A DNA stretch of 64,000 bases from contig MU008183.1 of assembly GCA_010909165.1 (NCBI GenBank), positions 1 to 64,000 of the forward strand. Reading direction: 5' to 3'. Within the stretch, counting starts at the first letter, position 1. Each line of letters starts with the position of its first letter. The position numbers were made by a program, and so were the translations under genes. Below the pieces are notes generated by a model that saw only the letters and a list, made by a program, of their open reading frames with translations, was not told the origin of the DNA and ran no database searches. The DNA comes from Anthoceros angustus. Taxonomy: Eukaryota > Streptophyta > Anthocerotopsida > Anthocerotales > Anthocerotaceae. Positions 1-10,488 of the stretch are shown here, piece by piece.

Positions 1-346
1 GTTCTCTTGGTGTGCTCGTGGCCATTGCACAACCATACTTGCGCCCGCTCGGTCTTCATTACGAGGCTATTATCGGTTGGATGACGGTGAAGGCAAGTTC
101 AAGCTTGGCGAGAGGTAGCGGATGGATTGCCATGCTAGCTACGGGCGTGTGAGTGCTCGGCGGTGGGTAGCCTAAATCCATATTAGAAAGTCCACATGTT
201 GGATTCATACCATGCCACTTGACACGTGGATGTAACCCGTCTATAAATGCAATTTACAATCCTGTATGCTTGCTTGTATACACATGCTTGGATACGTATG
301 CTTGAACACACACGCTTGAATACGTGCTATAGTGGCACACATGGCT
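1..346. other. Left flank of CACTA-A, no gene seen
   Basis: No convincing coding frame, RNA gene or transposon end is visible before the CACTA terminus at 347. A run of short near-repeats (acatgcttg, tacgtatgcttga) lies at about 260-320. Confidence 0.5.
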
Positions 347-365
347 CACTAGTAGAATAAGTCAT

Positions 366-428
366 TTACAACGTCCATAACGTGCTTTACAACGCATGAG
401 GTTGTAAAGCACATTTTGGACGTTGTAA
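366..428. repeat. Fold-back hairpin in the CACTA-A left subterminal region
   Basis: Two arms of about 28 bases are reverse complements with a small internal mismatch bubble. The left arm starts ttacaacgtcc and the right arm ends ggacgttgtaa; the loop is about 7 bases (gcatgag). It is built from inverted TTTACAACG motifs. It could form a hairpin in RNA or simply be paired transposase-binding sites. Confidence 0.75.
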
Positions 429-529
429 TATGTGCTCAAAAATATATCGTATTGGTATACGATATCCATATATGGTATACCATATCCGCATATGGTAATA
501 GACACATACATGCGGCAGCGTGGGGCTCA

Positions 530-850
530 CCAAGCAAAGAAATTGGGCTCACCGTGAGGCTCGCCAAGCAGTGAATTGGGCTCGCTGTGAGGCTCTCCAA
601 GCAAGAAATTGGGCTCGCCGAGGCTCGCCAAGCAAAGAAATTGGGCTCACCGGGAGGCTCGCCAAGCAGTGAATTGGGCTCGCCGTGAGGCTCGCCAAGC
701 TGGGGATCAAGCTCGTTGTACAGTGGATTGGGCCGGGGTTCTTGGCGGGGCTCACCATGGGGCTTGCCAGGGATCGCTGTGGATTGGGCCAGATTTACGG
801 GGCTCGCCAAGCAAGGGATCGATCTCGTGGATCGGGCTCGGATTGCTAAG
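530..850. repeat. Minisatellite of GGCTCGCCAAGC type
   Basis: Units of roughly 35-65 bp share ggctcgccaagca followed by gaaattgggctc or gtgaattgggctc. They recur about seven times with small indels. The ORFs across this stretch on both strands are repeat translations rather than genes. It lies just inside the left end of CACTA-A. Confidence 0.8.
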
Positions 851-939
851 TAGGTGATCGGGATTGCGCTATCGCCTCGAAATCAAGCACCATGAAGGAG
901 AAAGGACTCGAATGAGTGAGTGGCCATTATCCTCTTAGG

Positions 940-1380
940 TCGACACAGTTGCCCAAGTCTTGATGGGAGTAGCAGCCCAATTCTTCCCAATTGCTATGTG
1001 CAACCAAGTCTCGATGGCAATAGCAGCATAATCCTCCCCAATTCTTTTCGAATTTGTGCTATGTGGAGCCAAGTCTCGATGGAAGTAGCACTCAATTCTT
1101 CCCAATTCTTTCCGAATTTGTGCTATGTGGAGTCAAGTCTCGATGGAAGTAGCACTCAATTCTTCCCAATTCTTTGGAATTTGTGCTATGTGCAACCAAG
1201 TCTCGATGGCAATAGCGACAATTCTCCCCAATTCTTTCTAGAATTTGTGCTATGTGCAACCAAGTCTCGATGGCAATAGCGACAATTCTCCCCAATTCTT
1301 CTGGAATTTGTGCTATGTGGAGTCAAGTCTCGATGCAAGTAGCACTCAATTCTTCCCAATTCTTTGGAATTTGTGCTATG
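940..1380. repeat. Tandem repeat, about 64 bp unit, about 7 copies
   Basis: Each unit contains caagtctcgatgg, then an aatagc or aagtagc variant, then attcttcccaattcttt and gaatttgtgctatgtg. Copies begin near 953, 1003, 1068, 1131, 1196, 1261 and 1322. The unit is unrelated to the preceding minisatellite. The ORFs here (for example 920-1279) are repeat translations. Confidence 0.85.
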
Positions 1381-1399
1381 TGTGTGTCTGGATATAATT

Positions 1400-2042
1400 A
1401 GTCTAATATGTATGTGGTCATGTGCTAGGTTTTCTAGTGTGGGCGGCAAGGATTACACAATCCTGTTGGTCTCTTCGTTGTTTGCCACAAAATCCAGCAT
1501 TGGAAGGACACACTCTTGTGGGAGACTCATCATGCCGGAGGTGGCCGTGGCGTGCTCGACCAATGGTTCAAGATGCTTTTGAGAAATGTAATTGTGTAAA
1601 CTGTAAGGGCAAAGGACTATGCGGGGAATCAAGTCCGTATTCATGAGCGTACATACGGAATATATCGAGGCGGAGGGAGGCGCAAGTTCGGAAGAAACCC
1701 CGTACCAAGTGAAGACTCACCGTGACGGCAAGCGTATATGACGTGAGTTTCTAACCCCTTTGGTTAAGTATTTGAGATGTATATTGAGTTTCTAACCACT
1801 ATTTCGTGATACATTCAAGGTATATCATATTTAATATTAATATATATATTTATATTTATTTAGTATATGCATGCTCCTTTTAAATGTGCATGATGTGTCA
1901 TTGATGCATGATGGTTTCGTAAGTTAAACTGGTATGGTATGTAGTTTGTACTTATGATGATTATTTTTGTATAGTTGGCGTAACTTCCTATAGAGGACCA
2001 TGTTAGCACTCTTGATCCCGATGATGCGATGATGAACGCACT
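1400..2042. other. Intergenic stretch inside CACTA-A
   Basis: AT-rich sequence upstream of the SET ORF pair, including a TA/TTTA-rich patch at 1828-1865. No supported gene. It may hold the promoter or 5' exon of the downstream ORFs, but no start site can be assigned. Confidence 0.4.
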
Positions 2043-2896
2043 GTGGACACATGTCTGCTGGGTAGGAAAAATTTGGGTGGAAAGGAGAGTCACGTGGACC
2101 TTTCCTTGAACACCCTTACCACGAGAGGAGAGGATGCAAACTCTCATGATGCTGTTGTGTTATACAAGCGTCTTCTCAAAGGTGTATATCCCAAGGAGTG
2201 GGGAATGTGGGAGGAGGGGGCCCTTCTTATTAACAAACCATTTCCATATTGGGGTTGTTGGTGGATAGTGAAGGAGGCAACAAATCCAATAATGGGGTTG
2301 GGTTTGTTTGCCTTGGAAAAAATAAGTGTTAGTCGTAGCCAAAGAAAGGCGTTCCATTATTTGTGTTTGGTGGTCCCATGTATACACAGTGAGTTTAACA
2401 AGATTGGAGTGTGAGATTGCGAGTTTCAAAATATGCCTTAACTTTCAACAGATGTAGGCGTAAGAAGCTTACGTCACCTATAGTGTACTTGGATGGGCAT
2501 GTGGCATATGGGAATGTGGCAGGTTACATTAATAGCAGTAAACAAGGTAACTGTCTCTGGGAGGAAAGAGACGATGGGCATGAGCTATTGCATCATAGCC
2601 ACATGATGTGGGTGTGCACTTGGGCAGTGCGGACCATTGAAGCAGGTGAGGAGTTGTTTGTTGAGTACAATTGGTTTGACCCAAATTATGCGATAGCAAG
2701 AATAAAGGCTGCAGAGCGTGAGTATGCACATACTAAAGAGTATGTGCAAAGAGAGTGGAAGAAGATGAAGGCAAAGTTAATGCATGAAGACAGGGGTGCG
2801 GATGCGGAGGAGTATGTAGATACTGCAGAATATGCAAAAAGGGAATGGGAAAAGATGAAGGCAAAGTTGATGAAAGAGGATGTAGATTTAGAGTAG
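2043..2896 (+). CDS. SET-domain-like protein carried by CACTA-A
   Basis: Two abutting open frames (2043-2414 and 2411-2896, the second without an ATG at its edge) together look like one SET domain. The first carries NPIMGLGLFALEKIS, matching the GxGLFA entry motif of SET lysine methyltransferases. The second carries YLDGHVAYGNVAGYINSS, like the GNxARFINHS core, and then IEAGEELFVEYNW, like the GEEL-DY motif. A Lys/Glu-rich helical tail with an internal duplication (EYVQREWKKMKAKL / EYAKREWEKMKAKL) follows. The usual NHxCxPN is replaced by NSSKQGN, so cofactor binding may be altered or lost. An intron near 2320-2450 or a frameshift separates the halves; I cannot decide which. The ORFs end about 220 bp before the transposase, in the same orientation, inside the element. 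The role is inferred only: chromatin methylation, or a captured host gene fragment. Confidence 0.6.
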
Positions 2897-3116
2897 TATT
2901 TGCATGACACGTGCTGAATGATGTGAATATTAGTTTTTCCTTACTGTGTTTGAAGTTTGAACATAGTTTATCTAGGTGATTGATATCCTTTAGAGATCAT
3001 GGTCAAGCTAGCCCATAATCAAGTATTATATATTTTATTTTATTTTATTTTAATAACATGTTATGTATGTTTCCTCAAAAATTCTAGGTTGAAGGGGAAA
3101 AATTCATGGTGAATCC

Positions 3117-4067
3117 ATGCATGAGGAAGAAAACGAATACATTCACCCTCATGAACAAGTGGCTATAGAGATGGTGGAGGCACTTGGTGGAGTAGCTGGT
3201 ATTGCCGACATGACTGAGGAAGAGGTAAATTCTTTGCCTAAGGAATTGAAGAGAATGCATACAGCAACCACATCTTTATGGACCGGAGCCAAAACAAATT
3301 TGTCATTTACCTTATTATTGCTTAACGTCCAGAGGAGGCATTGTTGGTCGGATGCATCTGTGAATACTATGTTGGAATTAATAGGGAGCTTAGGACTCCC
3401 CGCTGACAACAAGTTGCCCAAGAATAGAGCTGAGATAAGAAAACTATTGAAGGGATTTGGCCTGTCTTATAAATCTATACATGCTTGTCCAAATGACTGT
3501 CTATTATTTCATGGCGAGCTACAGCTCCTGCTAATGTGCTGCAAGTGTGGGGCAAATAGGTATAGAACGGATACAAAGGGCAAAAAAATACCTGTGAAGG
3601 TGTTGCGTTATTTCCCATTAATTCCTAGGTTGAAGCAAATGTTTAGGTGCAAGAAGCTAGCTAGTATGATGTCTTGGCATGCAACATTTAAGTCTAGTGA
3701 TGGGATCATGCGAATACCATCAGACAGCCAAGCGTGGGAATATGTGGACCAAACATTTCCAGAGTTTGCTATGGAGACGCGCAATATTCGATTTGGGCTT
3801 GCTACTGATGGGATTAACCCGTTTGGACACCAGAGTTCTCAATATTCCATTTGGCCAGTGCTACTTGTCAATTATAACTTGCCTCCATGGATGTCCATAC
3901 GCAATGGACATATATTATTATCAATGATTATTCCTGGTCCGAAGCAAGTGAAAATGCACATTTATTTCCGACCGCTTATTGAAGAGTTGAAGATATTGTG
4001 GGAAGAAGGCATAATAGTGGACGATATTTCTGCTGGAGATGGGAATGCTCAAAACAATTTAGATTAA
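3117..4067 (+). CDS. CACTA transposase, N-terminal and Transposase_21 block (tnp2-like)
   Basis: This 316-residue frame starts at ATG 3117. Residues about 60-115 resemble the tnp2 N-terminal region (helical, RWSD-like). Residues about 135-185 give HACPNDCLLFHGE, then CCKCG and KKIPVKVLRYFPLIPRLKQMF, the hallmark order of plant En/Spm transposases. Residues about 225-300 give GLATDGINPFGHQSS, WPVLLVNYNLPPWM, MIIPGPKQV and RPLIEELKILWEEG, the Transposase_21 core including the conserved Asp of TDG. The frame ends at 4067, but homology continues in another frame, so this is one part of a longer protein broken by a frameshift or intron. In the active family the protein cuts at CACTA ends and moves the element. 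Confidence 0.85.
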   Translation: MHEEENEYIHPHEQVAIEMVEALGGVAGIADMTEEEVNSLPKELKRMHTATTSLWTGAKTNLSFTLLLLNVQRRHCWSDASVNTMLELIGSLGLPADNKLPKNRAEIRKLLKGFGLSYKSIHACPNDCLLFHGELQLLLMCCKCGANRYRTDTKGKKIPVKVLRYFPLIPRLKQMFRCKKLASMMSWHATFKSSDGIMRIPSDSQAWEYVDQTFPEFAMETRNIRFGLATDGINPFGHQSSQYSIWPVLLVNYNLPPWMSIRNGHILLSMIIPGPKQVKMHIYFRPLIEELKILWEEGIIVDDISAGDGNAQNNLD

Positions 4068-5425
4068 AAGCCTTATTGATGTGGACTATGCGACTACCGT
4101 GATATACGGTCACTTCAAAGCTTCAAACCAAAGGGAAGCGGGCATGTCCAAAATGTTGGGATAAACTTGAAGCACACAGATCACCACACACTAAAAAAAT
4201 GACGTATGATAAAAATTCTAGAATGCACTTGCCAGAGGAACACATGTCTAGGGTGGAAGAGAAGGACACATTTGATGGACGTCGGATCGCAAGTGTTCTT
4301 CCGAGCGATGAACCTGAGCTTATCGTAGAGAGAGTTTTTACGAAAACCGCAACTAAGGCGATCATAGGCCTTGGGGTGTCACAAGCAATGAACCTTCAAT
4401 TTTTGGGAGCTTCCATATTGGGAGGTAGGTATCGATCCGTTTTTATCCTTCACTTTAATATATTATAAAATGATTATGCTTTTAGAACTTTGTAGCAATC
4501 GAATGCTTACAATTATCATCAATATGCATGTGATGGCTGCGGTGTTGCTAATTAGACACTTGTTTGATATCATTCACATTGGAAAGAACGTTAGTGAACA
4601 AATTATGAGGCACATTTGTGGGGAGTTTGAAACCCTTTCGAGTCGTAGAGATCTCGAACTATCAAATACCAAGCAGGAATGGTGGCCCAAGGACAGGCCC
4701 CAACCTAAACCCAAGCCCAAGGGTAGGGCTAGGGCCAGGGCCATGGGCCATGGCGCCAAGCCCCAAGCCAAGTATGGGCCTAGGCCTAGGCAATCAAGGA
4801 AAAGGAAGAGAGGACAAGATGATGCAGTTGATGAAGGAAACGCTCGGGAACGTGTGCATATACGGACTCCAGCACCTTGGGTTCTTGGACATGGCACTAA
4901 CTATTCTTATCCTAAAGCATTGGAGAAATTGAAGAGAAGGGTTTGCAACATCCGTATGCCCACTGGGTATGGGTCCAACTTGAAACGTTGTTTTAAGAAA
5001 GGGACACGAGAGACAATTTCAGGCCTGAAGTCCCATGATCATCATCATTTGTTATGTGACATATGGCCAATTGCCTTGAGAGGGTTGATACATCCACATG
5101 TGCATAAGGCTATATGTGATCTCGCAGAACTAATGCGTTGGCTTACCGCAAAAGAAATTGTGAAGGATGAGATTCCTGCTATGAAGGTCAAAATTGCGAG
5201 GTGATGTGCATTTTGGAGAGAGAGTTTCCTACAACATTTCGACAAGCCGGTCCATCGTTATTCATCCGTGCGGAGGTTGAATTATGTGGGCCCACACGCT
5301 ATCGTTGGATGTATTTTCTTGAACGACATATGAAAGTGCTAAAGAACCTTGTACGACAAAAAGCTCGACCGGAAGGAAGCATGGCTTTAGGATATCTAGC
5401 ACAAGAGACAATGTTTTACTCTTGA
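4068..5425 (+). pseudogene. CACTA transposase, middle part and DUF4218-like block (frame-broken)
   Basis: Just past 4067 another frame gives KGKRACPKCWDKLEAH, the Cys pair expected after Transposase_21. It continues in 4199-4468 (KKMTYDKNSRMHLPEEH). The ORF at 4470-5204 carries FDIIHIGKNVSEQIMRHI, matching the DVMHIEKNV motif. A basic, low-complexity Pro/Lys/Arg insert follows at about residues 78-115, and then MPTGYGSNLKRCF, ISGLKSHDHHHLL and WPIALRG of the DUF4218 region. The ORF at 5201-5425 continues with YRWMYFLERHMKVLKNLVRQ and KARPEGSMALGYLAQE. The region near 4424-4490 has intron-like edges (gtaggtatcg ... tttgtag). At least one genuine frame break remains at about 4067. Confidence 0.75.
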
Positions 5426-5459
5426 ATTCTTTGGAAATATCCATAATGCAGCTCCACGG

Positions 5460-6202
5460 ATGTGGACAATGAAAGAAGATGTTACTCAAAGTGGGGAGTT
5501 GTTACAAGGATATGGAAAGATAAAGCGTCTGTCAGATGTGGAAAGGAGTCAAGTGAGGAAAGTGATATTAGAGAACTCGGAGTGGACTAAGCAATGGAAA
5601 GAAGTATATGATGACAACGAAATCGAAGATCGCCTTTTGTGGAGTGGTTAACTGATGAGGTGGAAGCAGCATCTAAAAGGGGAACTGCATTAGAAATATA
5701 TGGAAAGGAGGTGGTTGCACTTGTAAGAGGGCCATTTGAATCTGTGCGTTCTTATAGCATGATGTGGGCATATGGACATCATATTCGGACGGCGGATCTT
5801 GATGCTGGGAAACAAACTTGTGATAGCATCATAACACAACTATATACATTTCTATGTATTGAAAAACAGGGTGACCCTGAACCCATTGCAGCGCAGCTTC
5901 CGTATGTTGGAACAGTGGAGAGGATTTATGAAGTTGATTTTGGAGTTACTACAAATATAAATGTGCTCAAGGTAAAGTGGTTCCACACCCCCTGGAATGA
6001 GGATAGGACAGGAGAGAAAAGAGATGACTCCACTGGTATGGTCATGTTGAATCCAAACAAAACGTTATCTCAAGAAAAGCTGAAAGACGAACCATTCGTT
6101 ATGGTATCTCCGAAATTGGAGCGAGCTTTTATGCAAAATACCCAAAAATCTTGGAAACTTGTAGTTGGTACAACGCCGTGGAAGACGTGTAGTAGAATGT
6201 GA
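5460..6202 (+). CDS. CACTA transposase C-terminal DUF4216-like block
   Basis: Two overlapping frames (5460-5651 and 5639-6202) contain WSGLTDEVEAA-type sequence, RTADLDAGKQTCDS, then YVGTVERIYEVDFG, VLKVKWFHTPWNEDR and EKLKDEPFVMVSPKLERAFM. That order (short beta-rich block, W-containing strand, DEPFV..S..E.VF) is typical of the DUF4216 C-terminal part of plant CACTA transposases. It lies directly downstream of the DUF4218-like part. A 1-nt frame change links the two ORFs, and another leads into the acidic tail. The molecular function of DUF4216 is not known to me. Confidence 0.75.
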
Positions 6203-6923
6203 CGATTTTGATGGAAGACATGTCCATGAAGTGCTGGAATACAAGGATGACATGGAAGACGAGGATATCGATAGAAGACACGAAGTGGAAGATGATCATG
6301 AGCATATCGATGGAACTAGATATGTAGTGGAAGATAACGATGAAATGGAAGATGAGGATATCGATGGAATATACGTTGTTGAAGATGACATGGAAGATGA
6401 AGATATTGATGGAAGACATGTAATCAAGACGTCGACATAGAAGATGAGGATATTGATGAAAGACATGTAGTCGAAGATGAAGATGACATGGAAGATGAAG
6501 ACGACGGAAGATGAAGAGGAAGATGATGGTGATAGTGATGATGAGGATGACAAGGAAGATGCGGATGATGAGGAAGACGAGGATGCAGGTAGAGAGGATA
6601 TCGATGAAGAGACTACGGAAGATGAGGAGGGTAGCGAAAATGAGAAGGACATGGAATCAGAAGACGAGGACACCAACAAGGAAGAAGAGGAAGATGAGGA
6701 CAACAAGGAAGAAGAGGAAGATGTGGACGAAAGGGAAGATGAAGAGGAAAGTAAAGATGAGGATGATAAGGAAGATGAGGATGAAAGCAAAGATGAGGAT
6801 GACAAGGAAGATGAGGATGAAAGCAAAGACGAGGATGACAAGGAAGATGAGGATGAAAGCAAAGATGAGGACGAAAGCGAAGATGAGGATGACAATAAAA
6901 AAGATGAGGACAACAGCGAATGA
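6165..6923 (+). CDS. Acidic repeat tail of the CACTA-A transposase
   Basis: Two plus-strand frames (6165-6440 and 6477-6923) encode an almost uninterrupted Asp/Glu-rich tail. The first holds repeats of the form DDMEDEDIDGRHVVE; the second holds (K/S)KDEDDKEDEDE repeats. A single small indel near 6425-6480 separates them. The run follows the DUF4216 block in a shifted frame and ends at 6923. The Ser-rich antisense ORF (6296-6940) is its shadow. Acidic tails can bind histones or basic proteins, but no function is demonstrated here. The DNA is a GAT/GAG-rich repeat prone to slippage. Confidence 0.6.
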
Positions 6924-7375
6924 GCTACGATAGATATCATCTTACGTACATCGATGAGGAATTGAGAATGAGCGATACGTCATGTATGCGGTGTTAGAAG
7001 GTTTTGAAATTTCAAAATGTGATACAATGCTTGGGGTTTGAGTTTGGTCTTAATTATAACATATACAAGGCTTGCTTATAATGTGTGAATTATTTTTACG
7101 ATGGTGCGGGACTCGAACCATGAGCCCCTTATAATCGAACATATATACTTCTAGTTCATTTCATCGTAATGCCTTTGTCATTAAAGTGTTGATCTAGTTT
7201 CCTCCGTACTTTTGCCAACGATAGTAGCATGTACATCCTCGACTATTCCACACGTCCACCTTTCTTTGGATAAACAAAGATAGTCAAACCAAACCAAACC
7301 CAACCCAAGCAAATATTAGCCTTCCTCGTAGCAAACATCCTTTCCCGAGATTCGAGCTGGCCTTATGAAAGAAAA

Positions 7376-9300
7376 GGGTACGTAGACGTGGGACAAGGAA
7401 ACAATGCAAAGACATACTTATCCTTGAAGTAATCTCCGCAGATATTCTGAGGCACCGGCCTAGAGCTTTCTGGCACATGCTCCTGCCCTTTGTTAGTAAG
7501 AAATGCAATGAGGGCATGAATTCCCTAGAAAAGTTTAATCACGAAGTAAATTCGGCCGGTGAGACGAGTGACTACTGCAGTATCCAAAATCTGGCCAAGG
7601 CTAACTAGACGATTAGCAAACTATATGAAGGCATTAGAACTTCATATGGCCCACAAAAGGCGGAACCACCATCTCCCCATCAAAATCTAAACCCCCAATC
7701 TATTCACTAATATATGCTGATTCAAATACCAGGCGAACATATGGGAACTCGAACGATACGATGAGGCGGACTCGAACTATGAGCCCCTTTTGAACATACT
7801 CCCAATTGATTTGTGCACCTTAAAATGCCTTTGTCATCAACATCTAATTTCTAATTGAGTACTTTTGCCAATGGTAGCAGCATGTAACTATGCCAAGCTA
7901 TAGCTTGTCTAGCCTTTCTCTGGACAAACAAAGATAATCAACTTTCCAAGATGAAACGTTAACCCCAACCTGTTTTAGTGAAAACCGCTCCCAAAATCAC
8001 CCCTTGTGCCCCAATCTATTCAATACCAATTGCAAGTAGCCTCCCTCGCATCAAACATCCCTTGTTGGCTCTCTATGCAAGGAAAAGGTAGCATCTCCTA
8101 GAAGAAACGAGCTCCAATATTGTGCAAGAGCTCAATCTTTCTTCGACAAATATGACTGATACAATGGCGGCGCCCGACAATGTCTTGCTATACAATGGCG
8201 CCGACAATGGCTTGCCATACAATGGCGCCTAATGCCCGAGAATGGCTTGCCATACAATGCCGTGCACGCCCAACAATAATGGCGCCCAATTAACACAACA
8301 ATGGCGCCTAACGCACAACAATAATGGTGCCCCAATTAACGCCCAACGCCAACAATGGCGTCCGCCCAACAATGGCACCCAATTAACGCCCAACAATGGC
8401 GCCCAATTAACGCCCAACAATGGTGCCCCAATGACAATGGCTGGCCATACAATGGTGCCCAAATAACGCCCAACAATAGCGCCAACAATAATGGCGCCCA
8501 ATGCTCAACTATGACGCTTAACGCCCAATAATGGCGCCCAATGCTCAACTATGACGCTACGCCCAATAATGGCGCCCAACGCCCAACAATAATGGGACCT
8601 AACGCTCAACTATGGCGCTCAATTAACGCCCAAAATTGCGCCCAATACAATATGCCAAATTTAAAATACCCTCTCTCCCGTCTTCCACCCCCATCAAAAC
8701 TCTTCCTCGTTATCCCCGCCCCACTTCCCTAAAGGAAAGAGTATGTAGTCGGAGAAAGCAACAATGCAAAGACATACTTATCCTTGAAGTAATCTTCGTA
8801 GATTTTCCGAGGAACCGTCTAGAGCTTTCAAACATGCTATACTCTTTGCTAGTAAGAAATGTAATGAGGGCATGAATTTTCTAGAGAAGTTTAATCACAA
8901 AGTAAATTCGGCCGGTGAGACGAGTGACTACAGCGATCCAATCTAGCCAAGGCTAACTAGATGATTAAAAGACTATATGGAAGCATTAGAACTTCATATG
9001 GCCCAAAAAGGCGAACCGCCACCTCCCCATCAAAATCTAAACCCCAATCTATTTACTAATATACACCGATTCAAATTTCCAAGACGCCGAACGTGTGGGA
9101 ACTCGAACATGTCGATGAGGCGGACTCGTACTATGAGTCCCTTTTGAACATACTCCCAATTGATTTGTACACCTTACAATGCCTTTGTCATTTGATCCAA
9201 TTTCCATGGGTACTTTTGCCAATGGTAGCAGCAAGTAACCATGCCAAGCTATAGCTTGTCTAGCCTTTCTCGATAAACAAAGATAATCAACCTTCCAAGA
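7376..9300. repeat. Internal direct duplication of about 1.35 kb in CACTA-A
   Basis: The block at 7376-7560 (caatgcaaagacatactta, then aagtttaatcac and ggccggtgagacgagtgac) recurs at 8728-8935. The following block, at about 7600-7980, recurs at about 8950-9310 with shared text such as ttgccaatggtagcagca. Each copy is followed by an AACAATGGCGCC array. This shows an ancestral tandem duplication with later substitutions and indels. No coding frame is supported in it. Confidence 0.8.
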
Positions 9301-10180
9301 TGAAATGTTAACGTGCTTGCGACAAATATGATCGGCTATACAATGGTGCCAGGGCGTCAATGGCGTAACGCCCAACAATGGCTTGTCATTCAATGGTGCC
9401 CCAACGCCCAACAATAATGGCGCCCAATTAATGCCTAACTATGGCGCTCAATGGCTATCTGATACAATGGCGCCAACGCCATTCAAAGGTGTGCGCCAAC
9501 AATAATGGCGCCTAATTAATGCCTAACTATGGCACCGTCAATGGCTTGCCATACAATGGCGCCGCGACAATGGCTTGCTCGATGGTGCCAACGCCCAATA
9601 ATGGCGCCCAAATAACGCTAACAATGGCGCCAATGCCCAATTATGGCGCCCAACGCCAACAATGGCGCCGACAATGGCTGGCCATAGAATGGTGCCCAAA
9701 TAACACCCAATAATAATGGCGCCTAACGCACAACAATGGCGCCTAATGCCCGACAATGGCTGGCCATACAATGGTGCCCAAATAACGCCCAATAATAATG
9801 GTAACGCCCAACAATGGCGCCCAATTAATGCCCAACAATGGCGCTTAACGTCCAACAATGGCGCCTACGCCCAACAATGGCGCTTAACGTCCAACTATGG
9901 CGCCCAATTAACGCCTAACAATGGCGTCCAACACCCAACAATGGTACCAAATTAACGCAACAATGGCGCCCAATTAACGCCAACAATGGCGCCTATTAAT
10001 GCCCAACAATGGCGTCCTACTAACGCAATGGCGCCCAAGTAATGCCCAATAATGGCGCCCAATTAACGCCTAACAATGGCGCCCACGCGACAATGGTGCC
10101 CAACGCCCAACAATGGCACCCAATTAACGCTTCAATGGCGCCTAACGCCGACAATGGCTGGCCATACAATGGCCCCTGCG
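8160..10180. repeat. Dense AACAATGGCGCC / AATTAACGCCCAAC arrays
   Basis: Two arrays (about 8160-8690 and 9330-10180) are built from the short phrase acaatggcgccc joined to aattaacgccca in irregular register. A variant reads caatggctggccatacaatgg. There are many dozens of copies. All ORFs over it (8229-8501, 9538-9858 and similar) are repeat translations. The position close to the right end of CACTA-A suggests expanded subterminal repeats. GGCGCC palindromes recur throughout. Confidence 0.9.
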
Positions 10181-10488
10181 AAAGGTAAGCATGTAACATG
10201 TACCATCAAGTGCGCGCCTTGTGGGCATAGAGGTGGTACCTGCTCACAATAAGAACACTAAAGAAAATGCTAAAGAGCGTGACGTACTAGTATTAGAGCA
10301 CTAGCGGCCCCCCTCTCAACTTTTTCCCTCTCCATGCCAGACTGTGTGTAAGGGCTGGGATTAATGGAGTGCGAGCTGCCGAGTGGCACGCCTCCGTACT
10401 CTTGAATGGACGCGTTCATCATGCCCCCACAAAATAACCCCAATCAAATTTAAAATAGCCCTCCCGCCTCACATTTTGAAGAAAAATG

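Noticed and set aside
6296-6940. 214-residue Ser-rich minus-strand ORF
   Set aside because: Shadow of the acidic GAT/GAG repeat tail of the transposase.
7100-7125. Possible tRNA (ggactcgaaccatgagcc)
   Set aside because: A TTCGA-like T-loop word is present, but no acceptor or anticodon stem can be built; the word recurs in the duplicated block.
8160-10180. CRISPR-like array
   Set aside because: Units are irregular, without constant repeat and unique spacers, and this is a plant nuclear transposon; no cas genes.
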